Positions 29,901 through 38,709 are shown, numbered from the stretch's first letter. The stretch: 64,000 bases of DNA from Lysobacter sp. (GCA_008015835.1 SSGH01000031.1:1-64000); one strand, 5' to 3'. Program-made: numbers and translations. The notes: generated by a model not told the origin, from the letters alone.

Positions 29901-30249
29901 GCAAAGGAAGCGTCGGCAGAATGCGTTGGTAGGGTTCGCCGCTTTGCGCGAGATATACCGTCCGCAGCACTTCATGGCGATCGATCAGACTCTGCAGCGC
30001 ATCGCGGAGCGCATTCGCGTTCAACTCGCCGCGCAGCCAATACACCGTCGGCGCGTTGTAAGCGGTCAGCCCCGGAAACAGTTGATCCAGCCACCACAAA
30101 CGACGCTGGCCCGAACTCAAGGGAATGCGTTCTGGGCGGACCGCGCGTTCGATGCGACTGCGCTTTCCGCGCGCTTGAGCGGCCAGTTTCCGCAGCAGTT
30201 CCCGTCGATCTTGGGAGGCTTCGGTACTTTGTCGGTCGGCTTCGCTCAT
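26914..30249 (-). CDS. NRPS module 1 (C-A-T), starts with a condensation domain
   Basis: 1,111 residues. Condensation about 40-480 with HHIAIDGWS (His174, His175, Asp179). Adenylation about 505-985 with FTSGSTGKPKG (655-665). Carrier with GGHSLL (Ser1045). The manual specificity code is D-I-S-Q-I-T-L-V-Y-K, not assigned. A condensation domain in the first module usually means N-acylation, often by a fatty acid, but no acyl ligase is adjacent, so the acyl donor would come from elsewhere. The start MSEADRQ was chosen where homology begins; the upstream open frame has none. Confidence 0.93.
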   Translation of the reverse strand: MSEADRQSTEASQDRRELLRKLAAQARGKRSRIERAVRPERIPLSSGQRRLWWLDQLFPGLTAYNAPTVYWLRGELNANALRDALQSLIDRHEVLRTVYLAQSGEPYQRILPTLPLRWDTFDARGETPEARRDDALAHARDAASQPFDLTRDASLRAALVRVEPDLHLLCLVYHHIAIDGWSMAMLAKEFAQAYNALLAGASPDATPPELQIADVALWQQNNVSGQALEKQVEFWKERLQGAPAVLDLPTDRSRPAGQSFRGGSWSTRIPEPLYRKLENIGRERQATMSMLVLTAFQILLSRYSGQDQVVIAAGSAGRTRLELEQVVGFFINLLPLPLDLSDAPSFLDAMDRTRDAMLAGMDNGDAPLDRILEALRAPRSASYTPYAQVMYFFQNYPRLDLGMRGVSVEFPHLSQIRQPTAQADVTLFVNQHFEGELMFEYAVDLYDESTIRRMGGHLVRLLEAVADAPTTAVGDLPLLTADEHARLAEWNRTERALPEPATIAAQIAAQVARTPDATAVEFAGRRMSYRELDRRGNALAHALRTHGVGPGVLVGLYVERSLEMLIGLVGILKAGGAYVPLDPSYPAERLGYMVELSESPVLATQASLREALPSIVPAGMSPAVVAIDADAALGAEADAPPEGPSGEHDPAYVIFTSGSTGKPKGVEIRQRSAVNLLRSIAREPGLSDRDTICAISTLSFDIALSELVLPLTVGARILLVDRDTVRDVVRLRKLVDAEAITIMQATPATWRMLLELGWAGKPGMRIISTGEALPRDLADRLLPCTPSLWNLYGPTETTVYSALCRVDAGSGPIIVGRPVDNTVLRIVDKRMQPLPVGVPGELLIGGVGLAAGYRGRPDLTAEKFIADPFSDAPDARLYRTGDLALWRDDGTVQVVGRLDHQIKLRGFRIELGEIESVLGEFPGITQAVVHCREDRPGDRYLAAYFTHDGAAPDESALRAHLKNALPEYMVPGAFVRLDAFPLTPNGKVDRRALPAPQAGGAAGDDGDFLGPRTAEEQALAELWCELLALPRVDVRANFFDLGGHSLLGTRMLARIEDEFGVELPLRTLFDAPVLERLAARVAEAIDELDELMGDYDDLSDEELRQRLERGR

Positions 30250-30526
30250 GGGGTCAACATCCCTGTCGCATGGGGGTTCGGTAAATGAAATGGATTCGCA
30301 AATCAGTCGGCGCCGCGCCGCGCGTACCGCTTTCCAACGTATCATACACGGCTTATTCTGCAAGCCGCGATCACAAAACGAGGTCGCGTTCCGTCCCCCA
30401 CCCGTCGGCGTACGTTCGCATGTGCATCGTGGCTTCAGAGACAAGGATCGTGCCGCTCTCGCAATCGCGTGCATTACGGCGTTTCGCGAAAATTCCGGAC
30501 AGCCGCGCAACGTCCCGGAGGTCCCG
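30250..30526. promoter_or_regulatory. Divergent intergenic region between the NRPS and glycan operons
   Basis: A 277-bp spacer that must carry the promoters of both the minus-strand NRPS operon and the plus-strand aldolase operon. AT-richer stretches (around 30340-30365, including TATCATACAC and TTATTC) are the likely promoter core. I could not define a convincing -35/-10 pair or an operator. Confidence 0.45.
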
Positions 30527-31648
30527 TTGAACGCGACGCCCGACCTTCCGTCTTCGCCTCGATCGCCATCGGCGCCGGCCGAATTGGCAGCGTTGTCCGC
30601 GCGGTTGGGCGCCGATCGCGGATCGGTCCAAGGCGGCGGCGGCAACACGTCCTACAAGTCCGGCGACGATTTCTGGGTGAAAGCATCCGGCACCTGGCTC
30701 GCACACGCTGAGACGCAGGACATCTTCGTGCATTTGCCGCTGAGCGGCGTGCGCGCGGCCATGGCAGAACCCGACCCGGAGGCGGCGCTCCTTGCGCTCG
30801 CGCCGACGGGCGGCGCCCGTCCGTCCATCGAAACCTCGCTGCATGCGCTGATGCCGCAAGCGGTGGTGCTGCACGTGCATTCGGTGAACACGATCGCCTA
30901 TGCGGTGCGCGCCGACGCCGAAACCGCGCTCGCGGCGCGGCTGGAGGGTTCGAATTGGGCGTGGGTGCCGTATCGACGCCCGGGCCTGCCGCTGACCGAC
31001 GCGATCCGCGACGCTTTGGCCAACGCGCGCGGCACGCCGGACATCCTGATTTTGGGCAATCATGGCCTTGTCGTCGCTGGAAACGATTACACGAGCGCCG
31101 AGGCGCGGTTGCGCGAGGTCGAAACGCGATTGGCGCTGCCGGCGCGCGCGCCGTCGCCGCCCGATCTCGCGCGTTTGGTCGCCGTCAACGACGCCGGATG
31201 GACCATCGCCGACGATCCGTCGCTGCACGCCATCGGCACCGATGCCACGACGCGCGCGATCGCCCTCCGCGGCGCGCTGTATCCCGACCATGTCGTGTTT
31301 CTCGGCGAACGCGCCTTCGCCCTGCCCGATGCGACCGAGGCCGATTCGCCTGCGTCGCTGCGCGCCGCCTTAAATCTAGTGGCCGCGCGCGGCGCGCCGG
31401 AACCCGCCTACGTCATCGTCGAGGGCGCAGGGGTATTGCTCTCGCCCAGTCTCAGCCCCGGCGCCTGCGCCATGCTAGGTTGCCTGGCCGATGTCGGCTT
31501 GCGCCTGGACGGCCGCGAATCCCTGCGTTATCTGACGCTGGAGGACGTGGCCGCGCTGATGGGCTGGGAAGCGGAAGCCTATCGGCGCGCGCGCGATGCG
31601 ACGGCGCCCGATCCGGCCGCGAGCGATTCGCCGCCCGTCCCGGTCTGA
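30527..31648 (+). CDS. Class II aldolase/adducin-family protein
   Basis: 373 residues. The N-terminal half is a class II aldolase domain: GGGNTSYK (substrate phosphate region), WVKASGTWL, the zinc pair in VVLHVHSVNTIAYAV, and LGNHGLVVAGN with a further His ligand. The C-terminal part (about 220-350) is an extra region. Known members split sugar phosphates such as fuculose 1-phosphate. I chose TTG 30527 because GGAGG lies six bases upstream and no homology extends before it. It is first in the glycan cluster and may make a short phosphorylated polyol or sugar precursor. Confidence 0.85.
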   Translation: MNATPDLPSSPRSPSAPAELAALSARLGADRGSVQGGGGNTSYKSGDDFWVKASGTWLAHAETQDIFVHLPLSGVRAAMAEPDPEAALLALAPTGGARPSIETSLHALMPQAVVLHVHSVNTIAYAVRADAETALAARLEGSNWAWVPYRRPGLPLTDAIRDALANARGTPDILILGNHGLVVAGNDYTSAEARLREVETRLALPARAPSPPDLARLVAVNDAGWTIADDPSLHAIGTDATTRAIALRGALYPDHVVFLGERAFALPDATEADSPASLRAALNLVAARGAPEPAYVIVEGAGVLLSPSLSPGACAMLGCLADVGLRLDGRESLRYLTLEDVAALMGWEAEAYRRARDATAPDPAASDSPPVPV

Positions 31649-31715
31649 CCTCCTCTTTCGTTCCTCGTTTCGTTCGCTCTCGTCCCCTCACCGACCGCCA
31701 AGGAAGACCACCCGC

Positions 31716-33377
31716 ATGCAGATCGTCGTACCGATGTCGGGCTTCGGAGAGCGCTTTCGCCGCGCGGGCTACACCGTGCCGAAACCGCTGATCGAAGTCG
31801 AAGGCAAGCCGATCGTCTCGCATGTGATGGATCTGTTTCCGGGCGAAACCGATTTCGTGTTCGTGTGCAATCGCGATCACTTGGACGCGCCGGAATTCGC
31901 GATGGCGGAGCGCTTGATGCGCGATTGCCCGACCGGGCGCATCGTTGGCATCGCGCCGCACAAACTCGGTCCGGTGAACGCGGTGATGCAAGCCCTCGAC
32001 GCGCTCGACCCGGCGAAACCCACCATCGTCAACTACTGCGATTTCACCGCGGTATGGGACTACGCGGCCTTCCTGCGCGATGTGGCCGACAGCGGCTGCG
32101 ACGGCGCGATCCCGTGCTACACCGGTTTCCATCCGCACATGACCGGCTCGACCAACTACGCCTACGTGCGCACCGAGCCGATGGCCGCGAGCGACGGCCG
32201 CACGCGGCCGCGCGTGTTGGCGATTCAGGAAAAGCAGCCCTACACCGACCAGCCGATGCGCGAGTACGCATCGAGCGGAACGTACTATTTCTCGTCGGCG
32301 GCGAAGATGGCCGATTGTTTCGCGCGCACGATGGCGCGGCCCGATCTGGCCTTGAACGGCGAGTATTACGCGAGTCTCGCGTATCGGCCGCTGCTGGAAG
32401 ACGGCGGTCTGGTCACGGTCTTCGAACTCGACCATTTCATGCAGTGGGGCACGCCGGAAGATCTCGCCGAATATCGCTATTGGTCGCAGGCGTTCCGCGG
32501 CTTGGTCAATCCTAAGCGCGTTCGTCGCGCCGTGCGCCAACGCGGCACGACGATGGTGCCGATGGCCGGTTTGGGCTCGCGTTTCGCGCAGGAAGGCCAC
32601 ACCTTGCCCAAACCGCTGATTCCCGTCTCGGGCGAACCGATGGTGGTGCAGGCCACGCTGGATTTGCCCGCCGCGGACAAGCACGTCTTCGTACTGCGCC
32701 GCGATCTGCCCGGACTCGACGCGATCGAAACAACGCTGCGGCAGCGTTTCCCCGGCTGCGCGACGGTCGAGTTGGAGGCCGTGACCGACGGTCAAGCGCG
32801 CACCTGCCTGATGGGTTTGAGCGAGACCGAACTCGACGCGCCGCTCACCATCGGCGCCTGCGACAACGGCGCGATCTTCGATGCCGACGCGCTGCGCGCC
32901 GCGCTCGACGACGACGAGGCCGATGTGCTGATTTGGACCGCGCGCGGCTATCCGGGCGCGATCCGCCGGCCGCAGCATTACGGGTGGGTGGACGAACGCG
33001 ACGGCATCGTGCGCTCGGTGTCGGTGAAAACGCCGCTCGCCGATCCGACCCGCGATCCGATCGTCGTCGGCGCGTTCACGTTCAAACGCGCGCGCGATTT
33101 CGCGGCCGCGGCCGAAGCGATGATCGCCCGCGACGGCCGCATCAACGGCGAGTTCTACGTCGATACCTGCATCAACGACGCGATCGCGCTCGGTTTGCGC
33201 TGCAAAATCTTCGAAATCGAGCATTATCTGTGCTGGGGCACACCGGACGATCTGCGCACGTTCGAGTACTGGCAGCGCTGTTTCGACCGCTGGCCCGCGC
33301 ATCCCTACGCGAAAGCGCTCGACGGCCGGATCCCGGCCGCGGCGCCTTCGCCTTCCGCTCTCGCCACCATGGAATAA
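31716..33377 (+). CDS. Tandem-duplicated sugar nucleotidyltransferase-like protein
   Basis: 553 residues made of two related nucleotidyltransferase-fold domains: one at about 1-262 (IVVPMSGFGERF, TVPKPLIEVEGKPI, NYCDF) and one at about 277-540 (TMVPMAGLGSRF, TLPKPLIPVSGEPM, GACDNGAIF). Both keep the N-terminal nucleotide-binding loop and the lysine of PKPLI. Both end with a WGTP(E/D)DL motif. The family transfers NMP to sugar or polyol phosphates. The sequence does not show whether both halves are active. AAGGAAG lies upstream of ATG 31716. It probably activates the precursor made by this cluster. Confidence 0.85.
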   Translation: MQIVVPMSGFGERFRRAGYTVPKPLIEVEGKPIVSHVMDLFPGETDFVFVCNRDHLDAPEFAMAERLMRDCPTGRIVGIAPHKLGPVNAVMQALDALDPAKPTIVNYCDFTAVWDYAAFLRDVADSGCDGAIPCYTGFHPHMTGSTNYAYVRTEPMAASDGRTRPRVLAIQEKQPYTDQPMREYASSGTYYFSSAAKMADCFARTMARPDLALNGEYYASLAYRPLLEDGGLVTVFELDHFMQWGTPEDLAEYRYWSQAFRGLVNPKRVRRAVRQRGTTMVPMAGLGSRFAQEGHTLPKPLIPVSGEPMVVQATLDLPAADKHVFVLRRDLPGLDAIETTLRQRFPGCATVELEAVTDGQARTCLMGLSETELDAPLTIGACDNGAIFDADALRAALDDDEADVLIWTARGYPGAIRRPQHYGWVDERDGIVRSVSVKTPLADPTRDPIVVGAFTFKRARDFAAAAEAMIARDGRINGEFYVDTCINDAIALGLRCKIFEIEHYLCWGTPDDLRTFEYWQRCFDRWPAHPYAKALDGRIPAAAPSPSALATME

Positions 33378-33386
33378 GGACAGACC

Positions 33387-34418
33387 ATGCCGCGCTCACT
33401 CGCATTGCTCACCTCGATCGCGCTGGCCTTCGGCACGATTTTCGGCGCCACCACCGCCGCGCGCGCCGACGCCGACGGCCGTTACGGCGACCGCGGCGAA
33501 CTCGAAACGCCGATCCTGCGCCACGCACGCTCGGCGCGAACTGCGTTGCGTCGTCATGCGCGCAAAAAAGACGGCGACGACGCGAACGCCCGACGCAAAG
33601 GCCCCGCATCCTGGCCGCTGCCGCGCACCTACTTCCCCACGCACGAAGAGAACCGCTTCGAGCACGAAGGCGATGTCGCCCGGGCGCGCGAATATTTTTT
33701 GACGCATCGCCCGCGCAATCTCGAATTCCTCCTGCATAAGCGCTACGACTGGATGAACGCACATTTGCGCCCCGGCATGCGCGTGGTCGAATTCGGCGCC
33801 GGTTCGGGATTGAGCAAGGAATTCATCCGACACGAGGGGTTCCGCATCTCCGACGTCGAACCGCGCCCGTGGACCGACGATGTGGCCGATGCGATGGACC
33901 CGCCCTACCCCGATGGCTCGATCGATGCGGCGATCTTCAGCCACATGATTCACCACTTGACGAATCCCGCGCGTTTCTTCGCCAGCGTGCGCAAGATGCT
34001 GGCCCCGAACGGCGTGGTGCTGATCCAGGAACTCAACACCTGCTTCCTGCTCAAGCTGGCGCTGCGCGCGATGCGGCACGAGGGTTGGTCCTACGACATC
34101 GACGTGTTCGATCCGAACGTCGTCGCCAACGACCCGCGCGACCCGTGGTCGGCGAATTGCGCGATTCCCGAACTGATGTTCCGGGACGAGGGCGAATTCG
34201 AACGGCGCATTCCCGGCTTCCGCATCGAAAAGAACGAATTGAACGAATGTTTCGTGTTCCTCGCCTCCGGCGGCGTGGTGGTGCGCGCGAAGACGGTGGA
34301 ATTGCCGCGGTTCGCGCTGCGCGCGATCGACGCGATGGACGGCGCATTGGTGAAGCTGATGCCCTCGGTGTTCGCGATGGGCCGGTCGGTCGTGCTGCGC
34401 AAGATCGACGCGGAGTGA
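33387..34418 (+). CDS. Class I SAM-dependent methyltransferase with a signal-like N-terminus
   Basis: 343 residues. The methyltransferase core (about 130-250) has VVEFGAGSGLSKEFI (motif I) and FSHMIHHLTNPARFF. The N-terminus MPRSLALLTSIALAFGTIF is a hydrophobic signal peptide or anchor, odd for an enzyme needing cytoplasmic SAM. It is probably an uncleaved anchor. AAGGA lies before the ATG, and it follows the nucleotidyltransferase gene by 9 bp. The likely role is methylation of a glycan or lipid-linked intermediate. Confidence 0.82.
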   Translation: MPRSLALLTSIALAFGTIFGATTAARADADGRYGDRGELETPILRHARSARTALRRHARKKDGDDANARRKGPASWPLPRTYFPTHEENRFEHEGDVARAREYFLTHRPRNLEFLLHKRYDWMNAHLRPGMRVVEFGAGSGLSKEFIRHEGFRISDVEPRPWTDDVADAMDPPYPDGSIDAAIFSHMIHHLTNPARFFASVRKMLAPNGVVLIQELNTCFLLKLALRAMRHEGWSYDIDVFDPNVVANDPRDPWSANCAIPELMFRDEGEFERRIPGFRIEKNELNECFVFLASGGVVVRAKTVELPRFALRAIDAMDGALVKLMPSVFAMGRSVVLRKIDAE

Positions 34419-34425
34419 GCCCGGC

Positions 34426-35160
34426 ATGCGACTGAGTTTGGTCATCCCCTGCTACAACGAAGCGCGCAATCTGCCGCTTCTGGTGGCGCGCTTGCGCGAA
34501 ATTTTCGTGCGCGAGGATGTCGAGGCGATTCTGGTCGACAACGGCTCCACCGACGATTCGCCCGCGGTGCTGGCGGAACTGCTGCGCGCACCTTCGCGCA
34601 TCCGCAGCGTGCGGGTCGAGAAGAACCAAGGTTACGGCTTCGGCATTCTCGCCGGCCTCGCCGCGGCCGAGGGCGAGATCATCGGTTGGACGCATGCCGA
34701 CATGCAGACCGACCCGGCCGATGCGATCCGCGGGCTGGACTTGTTCGAAGGCGCGGTCGACGGCGTCTTCGTCAAAGGCCGCCGTTACGGCCGGCCGCTC
34801 GCCGATACGGTGTTCACGATCGGCATGTCGATCTTCGAAACCGGTTTGCTGCGTCGTCGGCTGTGGGACATCAACGCGCAGCCGACGCTGTTCCCGCGCG
34901 CGTTCTTCGCGCGTTGGCGTTCGCCGCCGCACGATTTCTCGCTCGATCTGTACGCCTACTACCAAGCGCTGCATCAGGGCCTGCGCGTCCGCCGCTTCCC
35001 CGTGCGTTTCGGCGAGCGCGCGCACGGGGTCTCGCACTGGAACGTGAACTGGCGCGCGAAGGCGCGCTTCATCCGCCGCACGGTGGACTACAGCCTGCGC
35101 CTGCGCCGCGAACTCGCCCGCGAGGACGCCCCGCCCTCATCACCGGCCCGCCCCGCATGA
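34426..35160 (+). CDS. Glycosyltransferase family 2
   Basis: 244 residues. A GT-A fold with LVIPCYNEARNLPLLV at the N-terminus, LVDNGSTDDSPAVL, GYGFGILAGLAAAEGEIIGW, and the DxD-like HADMQTD. No strong membrane anchor. It resembles dolichol-phosphate mannosyltransferase-type GT2 enzymes, which charge a lipid phosphate. It overlaps the next gene by ATGA. Confidence 0.88.
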   Translation: MRLSLVIPCYNEARNLPLLVARLREIFVREDVEAILVDNGSTDDSPAVLAELLRAPSRIRSVRVEKNQGYGFGILAGLAAAEGEIIGWTHADMQTDPADAIRGLDLFEGAVDGVFVKGRRYGRPLADTVFTIGMSIFETGLLRRRLWDINAQPTLFPRAFFARWRSPPHDFSLDLYAYYQALHQGLRVRRFPVRFGERAHGVSHWNVNWRAKARFIRRTVDYSLRLRRELAREDAPPSSPARPA

Positions 35161-35744
35161 TTCTGGTTCGCCATCGCCGCAACACCGCCGAAGACCTGCG
35201 CGCGACGCCCGTCGAGTACGGCGTCGAACTCGATCTGCGCAGCTATGGCGACCGTCTGATCGTGCATCACGACGCGTTCGTCGACGGCGAGGATTTCGAA
35301 CGCTGGCTCGACGCGTATCGGCATCGCCTGCTGATCCTCAACGTCAAGGAAGAAGGGTTGGAACAGCGTTTGATCGCGCTGATGCGCGAACGCGGCATTG
35401 AGGATTGGTTCTTCCTCGATCAGTCGTTTCCGTTCCTGATCCGCACCGCGCGCATGGGCGAATCGCGCTGCGCGGTGCGCGTGTCCGAATTCGAGTCGAT
35501 CGACACCGCGCTGACGCTGGCGGGCCAAGTCGACTGGGTGTGGGTCGATTGCTTCACGCGGTTCCCGCTGGATCGCGCGCAAGCCGAGCGCCTGCGCGGG
35601 GCCGGATTCAAGCTGTGCCTGGTCTCGCCCGAACTGCAGGGACGCGAGGCCGCGACCGAAATTCCCGCTCTGCGCGCGCTGCTGGCGCGCGAGGGCATCG
35701 TGGCCGACGCCGTCTGCACCAAGGAACCCGCGCTGTGGCGTTGA
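35157..35744 (+). CDS. GDPD/PI-PLC-like protein
   Basis: 195 residues. The N-terminal EYGVELDLRSYGDRLIVHHDAF resembles the active-site start of glycerophosphodiester phosphodiesterases (E-x-D and HH/HD motifs). It continues as a short TIM-barrel-like region and ends with TKEPALWR. It is shorter than typical GDPD (about 250), so it may be a minimal form. It could hydrolyse or exchange a phosphodiester in the glycan pathway. Start ATG 35157 overlaps the GT2 stop. Confidence 0.7.
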   Translation: MILVRHRRNTAEDLRATPVEYGVELDLRSYGDRLIVHHDAFVDGEDFERWLDAYRHRLLILNVKEEGLEQRLIALMRERGIEDWFFLDQSFPFLIRTARMGESRCAVRVSEFESIDTALTLAGQVDWVWVDCFTRFPLDRAQAERLRGAGFKLCLVSPELQGREAATEIPALRALLAREGIVADAVCTKEPALWR

Positions 35745-37846
35745 GCATCGAAACGCTGTCGTCGAAAATCGGGTTGCCGAAGTCGATTCGGCGTTCGCCC
35801 GTCTTTCTCGCGGGCCTCGCGCTGCGACTGCTGTTGATCGTGTGTTTAGCGCCGCAGATTCAGCAGACGTGGTTCGTGCCGTTCGTCGAACACGCGATCG
35901 CGCATCCGTCGCTCGACCCGTGGACGACCTTTCTCGACGACGGCGGCACGCCGCTGGCGTATCCCTACGGCCCGATGATGCTGATAGCGCACCTGCCGAC
36001 GCTCGCGCTCGGCTGGTCGCTCGCCGCCGCCAGCGGTCACGCGATCTTCCTCGCCATCGGTTTCCGCGCCAGCTTATTGCTCGCCGATTTCGCCGCCCTG
36101 CTTCTGCTGAACCGTTTGTTCCCGCAGCACCCGCGCAAACTGCTGTGGCTGTATTGGTGGTCGCCGATCGCGCTGTACGTGACCTATTGGAACGGGCAGA
36201 CCGACATCATTCCGATCGCGCTGTTGTTGGCGTCGTTGGTGCTGCTGCGCGATCTGCGCCCGCGCGCCAGCGGGATCGCGCTCGGCCTGTCGCTGTCGGC
36301 GAAGTTCAGCATGCTGCTCGCCGTGCCGTTCCTGGCGATTTATCTGTGGCGCAACAAACGCCTGCGCACGCTGCAGACGCCGTTCGCGGCCGGCTTGGCG
36401 ATCGGCCTGATTCCGCAGGCGCTGTGCCTGTTCTCGCCCGGCTTCCTGCGGATGGTGCTCGGCACGCAGGAATCCGCGCGCATCTTCGATTTCGCGCTGC
36501 CGCTCGGGCACACGATGCAGTTGTATCTCACGCCGACGCTGTATCTGCTGGCCGCGTATGCGGTCTGGCGCCTGCGCCGCATCAGTTTCGATCTGCTGTT
36601 GGCCGTGACCGGCCTGTCGTTCTTCCTGGTGGTGATGACGACGCCGGCGCCGCCCGGTTGGTATTTGTGGCTGGTGCCGTTTCTGGTCGCGCATCAATTG
36701 CAGGGCGACCGCAGCGCGATCCTATTGACCGCGGCGTTGTCGGCGTTGGTGATCGGCATGCATGCGCTGATTTCGCCCGGCGCGACCATCGAGCCGTTCG
36801 GCTGGACGCTCGCCGAACCGCTCGCGCCGCTCGCCGCGGCGATGAGCCCGCACGTCGCATCGCTGTGGATGACGCTGGTGATCGCCACCGGCGTGGTGTT
36901 GATTCTGCAGATGCTGCGCGAGCGCGTCGCGCGCAACGATTATTTCCGCATTTCGCAGAAACCGCTGCGGCTGGGCATCGCCGGCGATTCCGGCGCGGGC
37001 AAGGACACGCTGGCGCGCGCGCTCACCGGCATTTTCGGCTCGCACACGGTCGTGCATTTGTCCGGCGACGATTACCACGTCTGGGATCGTTATGCGCCGA
37101 TGTGGAAAGGCCTGACCCACCTCAACCCGCGCGCGAACGATCTGCAGCGCTTCAACAGCGATGCGCTGGCGCTGATGGACGGCAAACCGGTGGTCTGTCG
37201 TCACTACGATCACAAAGCCGGACGTTTTCTGGCGCCGGTCGTCCTGCAGCGGAACGATGTCGTGGTCGTCTCGGGTCTGCATGCGCTGCGCATGCCGCGA
37301 CTGAGCAAACGCTTCGATGTCGCGGTATTCCTGGACATCGACGAAGATCTGCGCCGCGCGTGGAAGATCCATCGCGACGTGAACGAGCGCGGTCACGCGC
37401 TGGACACGGTCTTGCGCTCGCTGGAGCGTCGCGCGATCGATTCGCAGCGCTATATCCACCCGCAGCGCGCGGCGGCCGATTTGATCCTCAAGCTGCGGCC
37501 GGTCAATCAACGTCAGCTCGAATCGGCCGCGTCGCCGCACGCCATTCCGCTCAAATTGTCCGCGCAGATCCGCAACGGCACCTACCACGAGCGCCTGGCG
37601 CGGATTCTGATCGGCATTTGCGGCCTGCATTTGGACATCGAACTGGCCGAGGATTCCGACGAAGTCGGCATGACCATCGAAGGCGACGTGTCGGCGGAGG
37701 ACATCGCGCTGGCCGCCGCGTCGCTGGCGCCGAATCTGCAGGAAATGCTCGACATCCGGCCGCAGTGGGAAGACGGCATGACCGGGATCATGCAGTTGAT
37801 GGTACTGCTGCAGATCGAAGAATCCCTTAAGAACAGGATACGCTGA
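35735..37846 (+). CDS. Polytopic membrane domain fused to a uridine-kinase-like domain
   Basis: 703 residues. Residues about 20-400 contain roughly 10 membrane segments and look like a GT-C/GT87-type glycosyltransferase (short catalytic-type acidic loop near LDPWTTFLDDGG). Residues about 408-620 are a soluble P-loop kinase: GIAGDSGAGKDTLARAL, HLSGDDYHVWDRYAP and a CRHYDHKAG region, as in uridine kinase/phosphoribulokinase. The fusion is unbroken. GTG 35735 is preferred (AAGGA nine bases upstream); TTG 35741 is an alternative. It suggests phosphorylation of a polyol or sugar at the membrane. Confidence 0.85.
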   Translation: MALSIETLSSKIGLPKSIRRSPVFLAGLALRLLLIVCLAPQIQQTWFVPFVEHAIAHPSLDPWTTFLDDGGTPLAYPYGPMMLIAHLPTLALGWSLAAASGHAIFLAIGFRASLLLADFAALLLLNRLFPQHPRKLLWLYWWSPIALYVTYWNGQTDIIPIALLLASLVLLRDLRPRASGIALGLSLSAKFSMLLAVPFLAIYLWRNKRLRTLQTPFAAGLAIGLIPQALCLFSPGFLRMVLGTQESARIFDFALPLGHTMQLYLTPTLYLLAAYAVWRLRRISFDLLLAVTGLSFFLVVMTTPAPPGWYLWLVPFLVAHQLQGDRSAILLTAALSALVIGMHALISPGATIEPFGWTLAEPLAPLAAAMSPHVASLWMTLVIATGVVLILQMLRERVARNDYFRISQKPLRLGIAGDSGAGKDTLARALTGIFGSHTVVHLSGDDYHVWDRYAPMWKGLTHLNPRANDLQRFNSDALALMDGKPVVCRHYDHKAGRFLAPVVLQRNDVVVVSGLHALRMPRLSKRFDVAVFLDIDEDLRRAWKIHRDVNERGHALDTVLRSLERRAIDSQRYIHPQRAAADLILKLRPVNQRQLESAASPHAIPLKLSAQIRNGTYHERLARILIGICGLHLDIELAEDSDEVGMTIEGDVSAEDIALAAASLAPNLQEMLDIRPQWEDGMTGIMQLMVLLQIEESLKNRIR

Positions 37847-37847
37847 C

Positions 37848-38600
37848 ATGGTGGTCCAACATCCGGCGAAAACGCTTCGCGCGCCGCGCGCGATCATTTT
37901 CGACACCGACAACACGCTGTACGCCTACGAAGAACCGCACGCGAAAGCGACCGCGGCGACCGAGGCGAAAGCCGTGCGCCTGTTAGGCGCCGATCTGGAC
38001 AGCGTGCGCAGCGCTTTCGCGCAGGCCCGCGACGACGTCAAGAAACAGCTCGGCGCCTGCGCCAGCTCGCACAGCCGCTTGCTGTATTTTCAGCGCGGCA
38101 TCGAAATTCTCGGCCGCAAGACGCAGTTGCTGATCACGCTCGACCTGGAACAGACGTATTGGCGCACGTTCCTCTCGCATTGCGCGCTGTATCCGGGCGT
38201 GCGCGAGCTGCTGACGAATCTGCGCAATCGCGACATCGCCACCGCGATCATCACCGACCTCACCTCGCAGATCCAATTCCGCAAGATCGTGTATTTCGGT
38301 CTCGACGATTGCTTCGATTACGTGGTCACGTCCGAAGAGGCCGGCGCCGACAAACCCGATCCCGCGCCGTTCGAATTGGCGATCCAGAAACTCGGAATCG
38401 AACCGCACGAGATATGGATGGTAGGCGACAGCCCGCGCTGCGATGTCGAGGGCGCCAATCGATTCGGCATGACCACGCTGCTGCGTGTGGATCGCGTTTC
38501 CGGCGATGCGCGCGCGCAGGGTGCGGATATCGTGTTCGACGATTTCCAAGATCTCGATCGTTTTCTGTTCTCGGGCAAGGTCGACGGCCTCGCCGCCTGA
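37848..38600 (+). CDS. HAD-superfamily phosphatase
   Basis: 250 residues. HAD motif I IIFDTDNTLYAYEE (Asp19, Asp21), motif II near AIITDLTSQIQ, motif III with ADKPDPAPFELAI, and motif IV VGDSPRCDVEGANRFGM are all present. It starts one base after the kinase-fusion stop, so it is coupled. It likely dephosphorylates an intermediate of the same pathway. Confidence 0.88.
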   Translation: MVVQHPAKTLRAPRAIIFDTDNTLYAYEEPHAKATAATEAKAVRLLGADLDSVRSAFAQARDDVKKQLGACASSHSRLLYFQRGIEILGRKTQLLITLDLEQTYWRTFLSHCALYPGVRELLTNLRNRDIATAIITDLTSQIQFRKIVYFGLDDCFDYVVTSEEAGADKPDPAPFELAIQKLGIEPHEIWMVGDSPRCDVEGANRFGMTTLLRVDRVSGDARAQGADIVFDDFQDLDRFLFSGKVDGLAA

Positions 38601-38709
38601 GCCCTGCGCCGCACGCTTTCGCGACACGCTTCGTTCGCTACACGCTTCGCCCGCACGCCCCGCTTCCGACTGATTTCGACGCACCCCGACGCATTCAAGG
38701 AGTCCGCGC

